The notes below the pieces were generated by a model that had not been told where the DNA came from, searched no databases, and saw only the letters and a program-made list of their open reading frames with translations. The position numbers were made by a program, and so were the translations under genes. A DNA stretch of 64,000 nucleotides, from positions 1 through 64,000 of the forward strand of contig CAKQVG010000002.1 of the NCBI GenBank assembly GCA_934277695.1, in the 5' to 3' direction. How positions within the stretch are numbered: the first letter of the stretch is position 1; each line of letters starts with the position of its first letter. This DNA comes from CAG-238 sp934277695. GTDB taxonomy: Bacteria > Bacillota > Clostridia > Peptostreptococcales > Anaerovoracaceae. This document shows, in pieces, positions 16,086 through 25,371 of this stretch.

Positions 16086-18401
16086 ATGACAGAAAGAATT
16101 ACAATGCCATGTGTTCCGCTTCGCGGACTGTCGGTTTTCCCGAGAACGATTCTTCATTTTGACATCGGAAGGGAGAAATCCGTCAGAGCGCTGGAAACAG
16201 CAATGACTACAGATAAAATGTTATTTTTGACATCGCAGAAGGACGAGAACATCCTGCTGCCGACATCGGACGATTATTATCACATCGGTACGGTTGTAAG
16301 AGTAAAGCAGATGCTCAAGGTTCAAGGCGATGCGGTTCGCGTGCTGGTAGAGGGACAGTATCGCGCAAAACTTGAAAATATCGTCAGTGACGATCCGTAT
16401 ATTTTCTGCGAGATAACGGAAGCGGAAATTGTTCCCGCAGATCCGGCAGAACCGGAAGTACAGGCAATGATGCGTTCCGTTTTGGACGCGTTTGACGAAT
16501 ATATATCGCTTCAGCCGAACGTAAAGGACGAAGTTTACGACCTTATCAGTTCGATTGAAGAGCCGGATATCTTTGCAGATACCCTGGCAATGCAGCTTGA
16601 CGTTAAGCTCAGCCTCAAGCAGGAGGTTCTTGAAGCCCTTGATGTCAAAGAAAGACTGCAGATTCTGAACAGAATCATACTGGAAGAAAATCAAATTTTG
16701 AATCTCGAAAGAGACATCAGCGAGAAAGTGCAGGAAAGCGTAAAGCAGAATCAGAAGGAATACATCCTGCGCGAGCAGATGAAGGCAATTCAGGACGAGC
16801 TCGGATACGGCGAGGAAGCGGCGAGCGAGGCGGCAAGATGGACAGAAGAACTGGAAGCACTGGGTCTTGATGAGAAAATAACCGACAAGGTGAAGAAAGA
16901 GATAAACAAATTCACCAAAATGGTACCTTCTTCGGCGGACAGCGCTGTAATAAGAAACTATGTGGAGACGATTCTGGGTCTTCCGTGGAAAAAATCTCAG
17001 AAGACCAATTCCGATCTGAAGAAGGCGGAAAAGATTCTCAACGAAGACCACTACGGACTCGAAAAGGTCAAGGAAAGAATCCTCGAATACCTTGCGGTTG
17101 TACATCTCAACAAAGCAATCAAGGGTCCGATTATCTGCCTTGTAGGCCCTCCGGGAGTCGGCAAAACTTCCATTGCACGCTCCATCGCAAGGGCAACGGG
17201 CAGGGACTTTGTCAGAATGTCACTCGGCGGCGTTCGCGACGAAGCAGAGATCAGAGGACACAGAAGAACATACATAGGGGCGATACCGGGAAGAATCATT
17301 ACTTCAATCAAGGATGCCGGCACGAACAATCCGGTATTCCTGTTTGATGAAGTTGACAAAATCGGCGCCGATTTCAAAGGTGACCCGGCATCGGCACTGC
17401 TCGAAGTGCTTGACCCCGAACAAAACAAGGAATTTACGGATCACTTCCTCGATGTTCCGTTTGATTTGTCTAAGGTTATGTTCATAACGACGGCAAACAG
17501 CGTCGAAACGATTCCGCGTCCGCTTTTGGACAGAATGGAAGTCATCGAAGTTTCGGGATACACCGAAGAAGAAAAGGTTAAGATTGCACAGCAGTACCTG
17601 ATTCCGAAGCAGATTAAAGCGCACGGTTTGAAACCGAAGAATTTCTCCATCAGTGAGAAAACGCTTCGCGATCTGATTAATTACTACACGAGAGAATCGG
17701 GCGTAAGAAATCTCGAGAGGGAAATCGGGAGTCTTTGCAGAAAGGTTGCACGCAAGATTGTGAGCAAGAAGGGAACTTCTTTCAAGATTACACCTGCAGG
17801 ACTTGAAAAATATCTCGGCAAGAAACGCTTCCGCTACGACCTGGTTGAAGGCGAAAGCGAGGTCGGAGTAACCACCGGGATGGCATGGACACAGGTTGGC
17901 GGCGATACGCTTTTTATCGAAACGGCACTTGTTCCGGGGAAAGGCAAAGTACAGCTTACCGGACAGCTCGGAGATGTAATGCAGGAGTCCGCACAGGCGG
18001 CGATTACCTACATACGCTCTATCGCTTCAAAATACGGAATCGAAGATTTTCATGAGAAATACGATTTACACATACACGTTCCGGAAGGAGCGGTTCCGAA
18101 GGACGGTCCTTCGGCAGGCGTTACGATGTTTACATCCGTGATGTCGGCACTTACCGGAAATCCGGTAAAGAAGGATGTCGCAATGACCGGTGAAATAACT
18201 TTGCGGGGCAAGATTCTCCCTGTCGGAGGAATCAAAGAAAAAGTTCTTGCGGCTCACAGAGCGGGCATCAAGACGATTCTGCTTCCTGCGGAAAACGAAC
18301 CGGATATCGATGATATTCCTCAGAGCGTAAGAAAAGAGCTTCATTTCGTGCTCCTCAAAAATGCTGAGGAAGCATTGAAATATGCTATGGAAAAATGTTA
18401 G
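16086..18401 (+). CDS. lon: ATP-dependent protease La
   Basis: A 771-residue cytoplasmic LonA protease for misfolded and regulatory proteins. The N-terminal LAN substrate domain runs to about residue 205 (MPCVPLRGLSVFP), the AAA+ module has Walker A GPPGVGKTS and Walker B PVFLFDEVDKI, and the C-terminal serine-lysine protease domain has the catalytic Ser in KDGPSAGVTM and Lys in KEKVLAAHRAG. Length is typical. The GGAGGAG ribosome binding site is six bases upstream. engB follows ten bases later. Confidence 0.97.
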   Translation: MTERITMPCVPLRGLSVFPRTILHFDIGREKSVRALETAMTTDKMLFLTSQKDENILLPTSDDYYHIGTVVRVKQMLKVQGDAVRVLVEGQYRAKLENIVSDDPYIFCEITEAEIVPADPAEPEVQAMMRSVLDAFDEYISLQPNVKDEVYDLISSIEEPDIFADTLAMQLDVKLSLKQEVLEALDVKERLQILNRIILEENQILNLERDISEKVQESVKQNQKEYILREQMKAIQDELGYGEEAASEAARWTEELEALGLDEKITDKVKKEINKFTKMVPSSADSAVIRNYVETILGLPWKKSQKTNSDLKKAEKILNEDHYGLEKVKERILEYLAVVHLNKAIKGPIICLVGPPGVGKTSIARSIARATGRDFVRMSLGGVRDEAEIRGHRRTYIGAIPGRIITSIKDAGTNNPVFLFDEVDKIGADFKGDPASALLEVLDPEQNKEFTDHFLDVPFDLSKVMFITTANSVETIPRPLLDRMEVIEVSGYTEEEKVKIAQQYLIPKQIKAHGLKPKNFSISEKTLRDLINYYTRESGVRNLEREIGSLCRKVARKIVSKKGTSFKITPAGLEKYLGKKRFRYDLVEGESEVGVTTGMAWTQVGGDTLFIETALVPGKGKVQLTGQLGDVMQESAQAAITYIRSIASKYGIEDFHEKYDLHIHVPEGAVPKDGPSAGVTMFTSVMSALTGNPVKKDVAMTGEITLRGKILPVGGIKEKVLAAHRAGIKTILLPAENEPDIDDIPQSVRKELHFVLLKNAEEALKYAMEKC

Positions 18402-18411
18402 GAAATGTAGT

Positions 18412-18999
18412 ATGATTATTAAGAAGGCAGAATTGGAAACCGTGGCTGTCAAGAGAAGCCAATATCCCGAAGATAATGTGCCGGAGATTGCTTTTGCGGG
18501 GAGATCAAACGTGGGCAAATCGTCCCTCCTGAATCTCCTTACAAACAGGAAGAGCCTTGCACGCGTGTCGGGAGCACCCGGAAAAACAAGGACAATCAAC
18601 TTTTATCGTATCAATGACGAATTTAGAATCGTAGACCTTCCGGGATACGGTTATGCGAAGATTTCAAAGAGCATATCCGAGAACTGGGGCGATATGATGG
18701 AAGAGTATTTCCAAAACAGGCAGGGCCTTAAGAAGGTCGTGCAGCTTGTTGACATCCGACATGCGCCGTCGGCACAGGATGTCCAGATGTACGAATATCT
18801 CAGGCATTACGGGCTGGACGGTCTGGTGGTGGCAACCAAGGCAGATAAAGTTTCCAGAAATGAGATGCAAAAATGCATGAAGACCATCCGGCAGACGCTG
18901 AAACTCGGTCCGGATGATTTGGTTATTCCTGTGAGTGCCCTGAAACGACAGGGCCACGACAATCTTTTGGCTGAGATTGAGAAACTATTGGAGGGATAG
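18412..18999 (+). CDS. engB: Ribosome biogenesis GTP-binding protein YsxC/EngB
   Basis: A 195-residue TRAFAC-class GTPase needed for 50S subunit assembly. Motifs are G1 GRSNVGKSS, G3 DLPGYG and G4 TKADK, with the EngB-specific NVPEIAFAGRSN and GAPGKTRTINFY segments. The start at 18412 follows TTAGGAAAT and gives MIIKKAELETVAVK; the longer reading into lon adds ten unsupported residues. Adjacency to lon is widespread in Firmicutes. Confidence 0.95.
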   Translation: MIIKKAELETVAVKRSQYPEDNVPEIAFAGRSNVGKSSLLNLLTNRKSLARVSGAPGKTRTINFYRINDEFRIVDLPGYGYAKISKSISENWGDMMEEYFQNRQGLKKVVQLVDIRHAPSAQDVQMYEYLRHYGLDGLVVATKADKVSRNEMQKCMKTIRQTLKLGPDDLVIPVSALKRQGHDNLLAEIEKLLEG

Positions 19000-19344
19000 A
19001 TGCAGTTTTTCAGTTGGACATTTATCAAAGGCAGGCTCAAAGCGATTGTAAGCATGATGAAGGACAAGACGGTTCCCACAAGGAAGAAGGCGCTTGTCAT
19101 CTTCGGGCTTATTTACCTTGTTCTGCCTGTGGATTTGATTCCGCCCGTCCTGTTTCCGTTTGGATTTCTGGATGATCTGGTTCTTTGGATTTGGATTATC
19201 TGGCATCTTAAGGATACATTGGATCAGTATTGGCTGGGAGAAAAAACCGTTGATTATTCCAAAGATTTTAAACACAAAAATATAATTGAGGGCGTAGATT
19301 ACACCGTAGAACACGACGGAAAGGACGAAAAAGATGCAGAATAA
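19000..19344 (+). CDS. DUF1232 (YkvA-like) membrane protein
   Basis: A 114-residue protein with a central hydrophobic segment and the DUF1232 signature YLVLPVDLIPPVLFPFGFLDD (positions about 40-60), in which the PxDLIP and GxxDD elements are recognisable. The family is of unknown function and membrane associated. The ATG directly follows the engB stop, and the end overlaps hpt by 11 bases, so it is part of that operon. Confidence 0.8.
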   Translation: MQFFSWTFIKGRLKAIVSMMKDKTVPTRKKALVIFGLIYLVLPVDLIPPVLFPFGFLDDLVLWIWIIWHLKDTLDQYWLGEKTVDYSKDFKHKNIIEGVDYTVEHDGKDEKDAE

Positions 19345-19861
19345 CGCAGTAGGAAAAATTTTATTTACCAGAGAGCAGATTGAACAGAGAGCACATGAGA
19401 TCGGACAGCAGATCAGCCGCGACTATGAAGGCGAAGAGATTTATCTCGTCGGAACACTCAGAGGTGCCGTTATGTGGATGGCAGACATGATGAAAAACAT
19501 CATAAACGATACCGAAATCGACTTCATTGTGGCTTCAAGCTATGGTTCGGGAACGAGCACTTCAGGCGTTGTAAAGATTAAGAAGGATCTCGACGGAGAT
19601 ATTTACGGCAAGAACGTTATCATCGTTGAAGACATCGTAGATACCGGAACAACGCTCAAACATCTCAAGGCGCATTTGGCCGACAGAAATCCAAAGAGCA
19701 TCAAAATCTGCACGCTTCTTGACAAACCTTCAAGAAGACTTGTTGAAATGGAAGCGGATTATGTGGGCTTTTCCATCGACAATCTTTTCGTAATCGGCTA
19801 CGGGCTTGACTACGACCAGAAATACAGAAACCTGCCGTATATCAGCTATTTGGAAGGCTAG
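19334..19861 (+). CDS. hpt: Hypoxanthine phosphoribosyltransferase
   Basis: A 175-residue type I phosphoribosyltransferase for purine salvage, turning hypoxanthine or guanine with PRPP into IMP or GMP. The PRPP loop is VIIVEDIVDTGTTL, the pyrophosphate-binding loop is GTLRGAVMW and the flexible loop has SSYGSGTSTSG. Length is as expected. It overlaps the DUF1232 gene by 11 bases and is the last gene of the lon-engB-hpt run. Confidence 0.95.
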   Translation: MQNNAVGKILFTREQIEQRAHEIGQQISRDYEGEEIYLVGTLRGAVMWMADMMKNIINDTEIDFIVASSYGSGTSTSGVVKIKKDLDGDIYGKNVIIVEDIVDTGTTLKHLKAHLADRNPKSIKICTLLDKPSRRLVEMEADYVGFSIDNLFVIGYGLDYDQKYRNLPYISYLEG

Positions 19862-19919
19862 ACGCGATACGGCCGCATAAACAAGTTTAATATTTTTTAA
19901 TGTAAAGGAGATACATAAA

Positions 19920-20492
19920 ATGGCATACGAAGTAAAAATCGGATTATCAAACAAGCACCTTCATTTAAGCAAGGAACACATCGAAATTTTGTTCGGAAAG
20001 GGACACGAACTTACACCTACCAAACCGCTCGTTCAGCCGGGTCAGTTTGCATGTGAAGAAAAAGTTGACATCGTAGGACCGAAGAACACGCTCAAGGGCA
20101 TCAGAGTACTTGGACCTGCAAGACCGGAAACACAGGTTGAACTTGCTATGACAGACGCAAGAACAATCGGAATCAAGGCTCCGGTAAGAGAATCCGGCAA
20201 GCTTGAAGGAACTCCGGGATGCAAGATTGTAGGACCTTGTGGCGAAATCGAAATCGACCACGGCGTAATCGTAGCATTAAGACACGTTCACTTAAATGAC
20301 GAACAGGCTGCAGAAGCAGGCGTGAAGGACGGTGAATTCGTAAGCATTAAGATTGAAGGCGAAAGAGGCCTCATCTTCGAAAACGTTCTCGTAAGAGCAG
20401 GTGCAAAGCACGAAAGAGAAGTACATCTTGACACAGATGAAGGAAATGCAGCAGGATGCGGTCCTGATGCAGTATGCACAATTATTAAATAA
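19920..20492 (+). CDS. pduL: Phosphate acyltransferase PduL-type
   Basis: A 190-residue PduL-family phosphotransacylase, which exchanges CoA and phosphate on acetyl or propionyl groups and is unrelated to Pta. It has the tandem barrel pattern with zinc-binding histidines in NKHLHLS (about 15-19) and RHVHLN (about 120-125), plus the late REVHLDTDEGNAAG. The N-terminal encapsulation helix seen in microcompartment PduL is lacking and no microcompartment gene is nearby, so a housekeeping acetate role is likely. AAAGGAG precedes the start. Confidence 0.9.
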   Translation: MAYEVKIGLSNKHLHLSKEHIEILFGKGHELTPTKPLVQPGQFACEEKVDIVGPKNTLKGIRVLGPARPETQVELAMTDARTIGIKAPVRESGKLEGTPGCKIVGPCGEIEIDHGVIVALRHVHLNDEQAAEAGVKDGEFVSIKIEGERGLIFENVLVRAGAKHEREVHLDTDEGNAAGCGPDAVCTIIK

Positions 20493-20501
20493 TTTTGTTG
20501 T

Positions 20502-20543
20502 GGGGTAAAGGCTGTGCAAAAGCAGCTCTTACCCCGACTTTTT
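20502..20543 (+). terminator. Intrinsic terminator after pduL
   Basis: GGGGTAA ... CTG, loop, CAG ... TTACCCC, then GACTTTTTA. Confidence 0.75.
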
Positions 20544-20560
20544 AGCTGAGGAGAACTTTG

Positions 20561-21226
20561 ATGAGAAATCGCAATATTTTGCTTTCCGTATTGGCGGTCA
20601 TTACGGTAACCGTTTTTTTGGTTACGCTACCCCAAAATTTAGTAGTCAGGACGGCTGAGGTATATTCTTTTTATTTCAATGACTCAAGCGCGGTTTCAAA
20701 ATTGTATGTTGACTTTACGAATAACGAATTCGCAGACGAAATCGTGGGGTTTATGAACTCTTGGAAACCGAATGAGTTTCAGATCTATGAGGATACGGGA
20801 TATGACATGCAGGGGATTTTTGACGAGGATGAAAGCTATAATATGATGTGCGTCAAGAAATGGGTGGATATCAGTCTCATTATGTGCATTGTGAGTTTCA
20901 TTCTGACTGTGGCAATTTACTGGTATTTGATCGTGAAAGAGAACGAAAAAAAGCTGCTCAGAAGAGGATTTCGCTTTGCTGCAGTGATCGGTGCAGTAAT
21001 TTCGGCAACGGAGGTGTTCCTGTTTCTTTCAAACTGGGGCAGACATTTTCTTGCGGATTCCATGAACATGATAACTCTGCCGGAAGATGCGAAGCTGCTT
21101 ACGGTTTTGGGCCCTGAGTTTATGTCCACGGCGGTAATCTTTTTGATTATAGTTTCGGCAGCCGTATTCGGCGTGGCAATCTATGTGAATTACAGACTGA
21201 CAAGACCACCGAGAATTTTTTATTAA
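20561..21226 (+). CDS. Four-helix membrane protein, possibly DUF1461-like
   Basis: A 221-residue integral membrane protein with one N-terminal helix (about 5-25), an extracytoplasmic region of about 80 residues rich in acidic and aromatic residues, and three further helices (about 105-130, 137-155, 183-208). The layout and the FLSNWGRHFLADSMNM-LGPEF segment recall DUF1461 proteins, but recognition is weak. GAGGAG seven bases upstream fixes ATG at 20561; a TTG one codon earlier is unlikely. Function unknown. Confidence 0.7.
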   Translation: MRNRNILLSVLAVITVTVFLVTLPQNLVVRTAEVYSFYFNDSSAVSKLYVDFTNNEFADEIVGFMNSWKPNEFQIYEDTGYDMQGIFDEDESYNMMCVKKWVDISLIMCIVSFILTVAIYWYLIVKENEKKLLRRGFRFAAVIGAVISATEVFLFLSNWGRHFLADSMNMITLPEDAKLLTVLGPEFMSTAVIFLIIVSAAVFGVAIYVNYRLTRPPRIFY

Positions 21227-21255
21227 CCGATATTTTTTTAAGCGAGGAAAAAACG

Positions 21256-21798
21256 ATGATTTATGTGCATTTAGCAGATGGATTCGAAGAGATAGAAGCA
21301 ATTACGGTGACCGATGTTCTCCGCAGAGCGGGAGCTGAGGTCCGCACGGTGTCCGTTTCGGGTAAGCTTGAAGTGAGAGGAACGCACGGGATTGAAGTGA
21401 AAGCGGACATTCCTTTTGATAAAGCAGATTATGAGTCATGCGAGATGATCGTGCTTCCGGGCGGCATGCCGGGAACCACGAACTTACTCGAGCATGAAGG
21501 ACTCATGCATGAGATCCGCAAAGCAGCCGGTGAGGGCAAGTGGGTATGCGCAATATGTGCGGCTCCGATGGTGCTCGCCGCAGCCGGTGTGCTCGACGGC
21601 AGACAGGCGACGATTTATCCGGGAATGGAGAATTACATTGCCTGCGCAAAGGCATCAAACGAACCGGTTGTCCGCGACGGAAACATTATAACGTCCAAGG
21701 CCCCGGGAACCGCCATGAAGTTTGCACTGGCACTTGTTGAGGCACTTTACGGCAGAGAAAAAGCAGAGAGGATAGGAAAAGATGAGCTACGTAGTTGA
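21256..21798 (+). CDS. DJ-1/PfpI family protein (YajL-like)
   Basis: A 180-residue member of the DJ-1/ThiJ/PfpI group, with the N-terminal ADGFEEIEAI motif that supplies the Glu, the nucleophile elbow Cys in AICAAPMVLAAAG and a downstream GMENYI loop. Relatives act as chaperones or glyoxalase/deglycase-type enzymes; which applies here cannot be told. It overlaps the PHP gene by 17 bases. Confidence 0.9.
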   Translation: MIYVHLADGFEEIEAITVTDVLRRAGAEVRTVSVSGKLEVRGTHGIEVKADIPFDKADYESCEMIVLPGGMPGTTNLLEHEGLMHEIRKAAGEGKWVCAICAAPMVLAAAGVLDGRQATIYPGMENYIACAKASNEPVVRDGNIITSKAPGTAMKFALALVEALYGREKAERIGKDELRS

Positions 21799-22627
21799 TT
21801 ACCATATACATTCTTACTATTCCGACGGGACGATGAGCCCCGTTGATCTGGTGAGAAAATACAAAGATGCCGAGTACGATATTATTTCGCTTACCGACCA
21901 TGACGGCATCGACGGACTGAAGGAGGCGTCAATCGCTGCGGAGGCTCTTAAGATAAAATTTGTGCCGGGGGTTGAGCTTTCTACAGAGCATGAATTTGAA
22001 GGCTTCAAAGAGGACACGCCGGAGAAAGAAACAATTAAGGTTGAGCTTCATATGCTCGGCTACGATTTCGACCCGGAAAACGAGGCACTCACGGAAAAGC
22101 TCAAAGAACTTAAGGCATACAGAAAAGAAAGAAACGCTGCGCTTGTTGCAAAACTCAAAGAAATGGGATTTGACATTGACCTTGCACAGCTTGAAAAAAG
22201 CAGCAAAGGCGGATATGTCGGAAAACCGAATATCGCACATGCACTTGCGGAAAAAGGTTATGTTAAGGATTACAAAGAGGCATTCGAACCGGGAAGAATT
22301 CTCGAATCACCGGAAATAAAGGCAATTCGAAAGAAAAAACTTGATGCCGAAGAAGCCATAAGTCTGATTGCAAATGCAGGCGGAATGGCGGTACTTGCGC
22401 ACCCCGCAAAGATCCGCGGAATGGGAGAACGCGGAGGAGAGATATTTTGGAAAAACATGGACCTTCTCATAAGAGGTCTTAAGACAGCGGGACTGAAAGG
22501 CGTGGAATGCTATCACCCAAACCACAGTGAAGAGGAAAGCTGGAGGCTTTTTCAAATCGCTTCCCAATATCATTTGCACGTAACCGAGGGTTCGGATTTT
22601 CACGGAGAGGAGAATGAGAGAAAATGA
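21782..22627 (+). CDS. PHP-domain phosphoesterase (TrpH/YciV-like)
   Basis: A 281-residue polymerase-and-histidinol-phosphatase domain protein. Metal-binding motifs are DYHIHSYYSDG near the start, SLTDHDG at about 37-43, the Glu in PGVELS, MAVLAHPAK and EGSDFHG near the end. RNase AM/TrpH relatives act as 5'-3' exonucleases on short nucleic acids or on 3',5'-bisphosphonucleotides. It overlaps both neighbours, and the next gene is also a predicted nuclease. Confidence 0.88.
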   Translation: MSYVVDYHIHSYYSDGTMSPVDLVRKYKDAEYDIISLTDHDGIDGLKEASIAAEALKIKFVPGVELSTEHEFEGFKEDTPEKETIKVELHMLGYDFDPENEALTEKLKELKAYRKERNAALVAKLKEMGFDIDLAQLEKSSKGGYVGKPNIAHALAEKGYVKDYKEAFEPGRILESPEIKAIRKKKLDAEEAISLIANAGGMAVLAHPAKIRGMGERGGEIFWKNMDLLIRGLKTAGLKGVECYHPNHSEEESWRLFQIASQYHLHVTEGSDFHGEENERK

Positions 22628-24309
22628 AAGTAAAATTTTGCGGAGCATCAATGGGAGTTACAGGCTCCTGCCACATGATATCCACGGACAACCATAAGAT
22701 TCTTTTGGACTGCGGACAGTTCCAGGGCGGCAAGGAAATGGACAGAATGAACGAAGAACCGTTCCCGTTCAACCCTGCTGAAATTGAATGCGTTATTCTC
22801 AGCCACGCGCACATCGATCACTGCGGCAGACTGCCGCTCCTTGTAAAGCGCGGATTCAAAGGCCCGATTTACTGCACAGACGCAACGGCGGATCTTCTGG
22901 ATGTTATGCTCAAGGACAGTGCATACATTCATGAAAAAGATGCCGAATGGCAGACCAGGAAAAATTTAAGAACGGGCAAACCGCCGGTGGAGCCGCTTTA
23001 TACGATTCAGGATTCCGAAGCGGCACTTAGACTCGTAAAACCGATTTTGTACGATCAGCTTGTGGAACTTAACCCGGACATGAAGATTGTATTCAACGAT
23101 GCGGGACATATCTTGGGCTCGGCAATTACGGAACTTTGGGTGACCGAAGGCGACAAGACTTCCAAGATTGTTTTCTCAGGCGACCTCGGCGTTGAAAACA
23201 GACCGATTTTGAGAGACCCGGTAAAAATCAAAAAAGCGGATTTCCTCATCATGGAGACCACCTACGGAAACAGGCTGCATCCGGAAAACGCAACGAGCAT
23301 CGATGAACTCATCAAGATTACCCTCAAGACCATCAAGCGCGGCGGCAGTGTCATCATCCCTTCCTTTGCGGTAGGCAGAACGCAGGAACTGATTTATCAG
23401 TTCAACATGTTCTATGAGCATCATCCGGAATATGCGGATACGCTCGGCAAGGTATATGTATACATCGACAGCCCGATGGCAACAACGGCTACGGAAGTTT
23501 TCAAGAAAAATGCGCAGGTCTTCGATGACGAAACAAAGGCATACATCATGAGCGGTGATCATCCGCTTGACTTCCCGAATCTCAGATTTACAAGAAATAC
23601 TGCGGATTCACAGATGCTGAACCAAGACAAAACTTCGAAAATCATCATTTCCGCCAGCGGCATGTGCGAAGCGGGCAGAATCCGCCACCACTTAAAGCAT
23701 AACCTTTGGGACAGCAGAAACAGCATTGTTTTCGTTGGGTATCAGGCGGAAGGCACATTGGGCAGGATGCTTGTTGAAGGGGCAAAAGAAGTAAAGCTTT
23801 TCGGCGAACCGATTATGGTCGGGGCTGAAATTTACAATCTCGAAGGTTTCTCGGGACATGCCGATCAGAAGGGTCTGCTCGACTGGCTCGGCGGTTTCCA
23901 GAAAGAACCGAAGCACATCTTCCTCGTTCACGGCGAAACCCAGTCGAAGATTGATTTTGCCGCAAAAGTAAAGGAAGTCTTCGGATATGAACCGATCGTC
24001 GTAAATGGCAATACCGAATATGAACTCGAAACAGGCGAAGTACTCAGCAGGGAAGAGGTTATCAGAGAGGCACTCGATCAGGAAGACATCGAGAAACTCA
24101 AAGACAAGCTTTCATCGATTAAGGGTGAGCTGGATACCGTGATTGCAAGTGCGGAAACAGCCGTTTCAAAGCAGATTTCGCTTGATAAGCTTACGCAGAT
24201 AAACAATATCGTTCAGGAACTCGAAAAAGCATCCCTCAACCTTGGCGCATCGGTCCTTGCGGAAGACAGAGATACAAGGCCGTTGACAGAACAGAATCAG
24301 GAGAAATAA
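22624..24309 (+). CDS. Beta-CASP metallo-beta-lactamase ribonuclease-like protein
   Basis: A 561-residue MBL-fold protein with the zinc motif SHAHIDHCG near residue 60, a beta-CASP insertion and the specificity (RMMBL) part with SGHADQKGL. This is the architecture of CPSF73/RNase J relatives that cut RNA. Residues beyond about 465 form an extra acidic, partly coiled region. The ATG overlaps the PHP gene stop (ATGA). Likely an RNA processing or decay enzyme; the substrate is unknown. Confidence 0.88.
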   Translation: MKVKFCGASMGVTGSCHMISTDNHKILLDCGQFQGGKEMDRMNEEPFPFNPAEIECVILSHAHIDHCGRLPLLVKRGFKGPIYCTDATADLLDVMLKDSAYIHEKDAEWQTRKNLRTGKPPVEPLYTIQDSEAALRLVKPILYDQLVELNPDMKIVFNDAGHILGSAITELWVTEGDKTSKIVFSGDLGVENRPILRDPVKIKKADFLIMETTYGNRLHPENATSIDELIKITLKTIKRGGSVIIPSFAVGRTQELIYQFNMFYEHHPEYADTLGKVYVYIDSPMATTATEVFKKNAQVFDDETKAYIMSGDHPLDFPNLRFTRNTADSQMLNQDKTSKIIISASGMCEAGRIRHHLKHNLWDSRNSIVFVGYQAEGTLGRMLVEGAKEVKLFGEPIMVGAEIYNLEGFSGHADQKGLLDWLGGFQKEPKHIFLVHGETQSKIDFAAKVKEVFGYEPIVVNGNTEYELETGEVLSREEVIREALDQEDIEKLKDKLSSIKGELDTVIASAETAVSKQISLDKLTQINNIVQELEKASLNLGASVLAEDRDTRPLTEQNQEK

Positions 24310-24311
24310 TC

Positions 24312-24935
24312 ATGATGGACAATGTAATCGTAATCGGAATCGCGGGCGGAACGGGCTGTGGCAAAAGCACGATGATAAACAGAATTAAAGAAGAATTCAG
24401 CGAAAAAATAACAATCATCAGCCATGATTTTTATTACAAGCAGCACAATGATATTCCGTTTGAAGAGCGGAAGCATCTCAACTATGACCATCCGAATTCG
24501 TTCGACACGGATTTGATGATTGAGCATATCAAAAAGCTCGCACAGGGAGAAAGCATCGAACGACCGGTGTATGATTTTACCATACATAACCGGATTGATG
24601 AAACGGTTACGGTGCGCCCTGCGAAGGTCATCATTGTAGAGGGTATTCTGATTTTTGAATGTAAGGAACTCAGAGATTTGTTTGACATTAAGGTGTTCAT
24701 CGATACGGACGCGGATGTGCGAATCATCCGCAGAATCCTCCGTGATGTAAACGAAAGAGGGCGTACGCTCGACTCCGTTGTGAGCCAGTATCTCAGCACG
24801 GTAAAACCGATGCACGAGCAGTTCATCGAGCCGAGCAAAAAATTCGCCGACATCATCGTTCCGGAAGGCGGCTACAATGAGGTTGCCCTCGAAATGCTGA
24901 ACGAGCGCATCCACGCCCTGCTGAAAGAAGTCTAA
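24312..24935 (+). CDS. udk: Uridine kinase
   Basis: A 207-residue P-loop kinase that phosphorylates uridine and cytidine for pyrimidine salvage. Walker A is GIAGGTGCGKST (residues about 8-19), and the family motifs DFYYKQ, NYDHPNSFD and PVYDFTIHNR are intact. Length is typical. It begins two bases after the beta-CASP gene. Confidence 0.95.
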   Translation: MMDNVIVIGIAGGTGCGKSTMINRIKEEFSEKITIISHDFYYKQHNDIPFEERKHLNYDHPNSFDTDLMIEHIKKLAQGESIERPVYDFTIHNRIDETVTVRPAKVIIVEGILIFECKELRDLFDIKVFIDTDADVRIIRRILRDVNERGRTLDSVVSQYLSTVKPMHEQFIEPSKKFADIIVPEGGYNEVALEMLNERIHALLKEV

Positions 24936-25333
24936 CAAATTTGCGCAAATCGGTTCGAAAATTAAGAAAATAGCGGAGCTTTAGCAGAAATCGGGCTGCA
25001 CAGACTGCCTGTGCAGCCCAAAATTACATTAAAATGCCGTTTTGAGGACAAAAATGTAAGACGCTCTTTGGAGACTTCCGACATATAGTATACAAGCGAA
25101 GATGGACACTACATATTGTATTCAAGTTCTTCGCTCAGCCCACCCCAAAGAGCCGAAACATGAGGATTATGGGTGAAATGAGCGGTAAAACTGCCTCAGA
25201 AGGCGGATTTGTTATATTAAACGGGTCAAAAAGGGCAAAAAAATGTAAAAACCGCATGAACCCAGAAAATTCCAGCCCGAATAAAACAAGGAACGGAGAT
25301 TGTAGAGATGTTATTCAGAACTTTAACGAAAAC
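24936..25333. other. Gene-free 400-base stretch with hairpins and a direct repeat
   Basis: No credible gene is seen. An 11-base-pair perfect hairpin, GGGCTGCACAG/CTGTGCAGCCC (24993-25019), is without a T-tract. Then GCTCTTTGG (25063-25071) pairs with 25145-25153, and inside it AGCGAAGA (25095-25102) pairs with TCTTCGCT (25128-25135). The 15-mers at 25082-25096 and 25112-25126 are identical at 13 positions. The region ends in a strong terminator. A small structured RNA is possible. Confidence 0.4.
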
Positions 25334-25334
25334 C

Positions 25335-25371
25335 GACGCGTCGGCTGATGCAAGCCGACGCGTCTATTTTT
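25335..25371. terminator. Strong terminator at the 3' end of mscL, readable from both sides
   Basis: A 12-base-pair perfect stem, GACGCGTCGGCT/AGCCGACGCGTC, with a six-base loop. Rightward it is followed by TATTTTTT; leftward by GGTTTTCG after overlapping the mscL stop. It serves maf-mscL and any rightward transcript from the gene-free stretch. Confidence 0.85.

Noticed and set aside
24993..25019. Hairpin after udk as an intrinsic terminator
   Set aside because: The stem is strong but there is no T-tract on either side, so it was listed only as structure.
25045..25165. 6S RNA-like element
   Set aside because: Stem-bubble-stem form recalls 6S RNA, but at about 120 bases it is too short and no conserved sequence was recognised.
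25160..25348. 62-codon frame in the gene-free stretch
   Set aside because: No ribosome binding site, Lys/Asn-rich low complexity, and it ends in the terminator hairpin.
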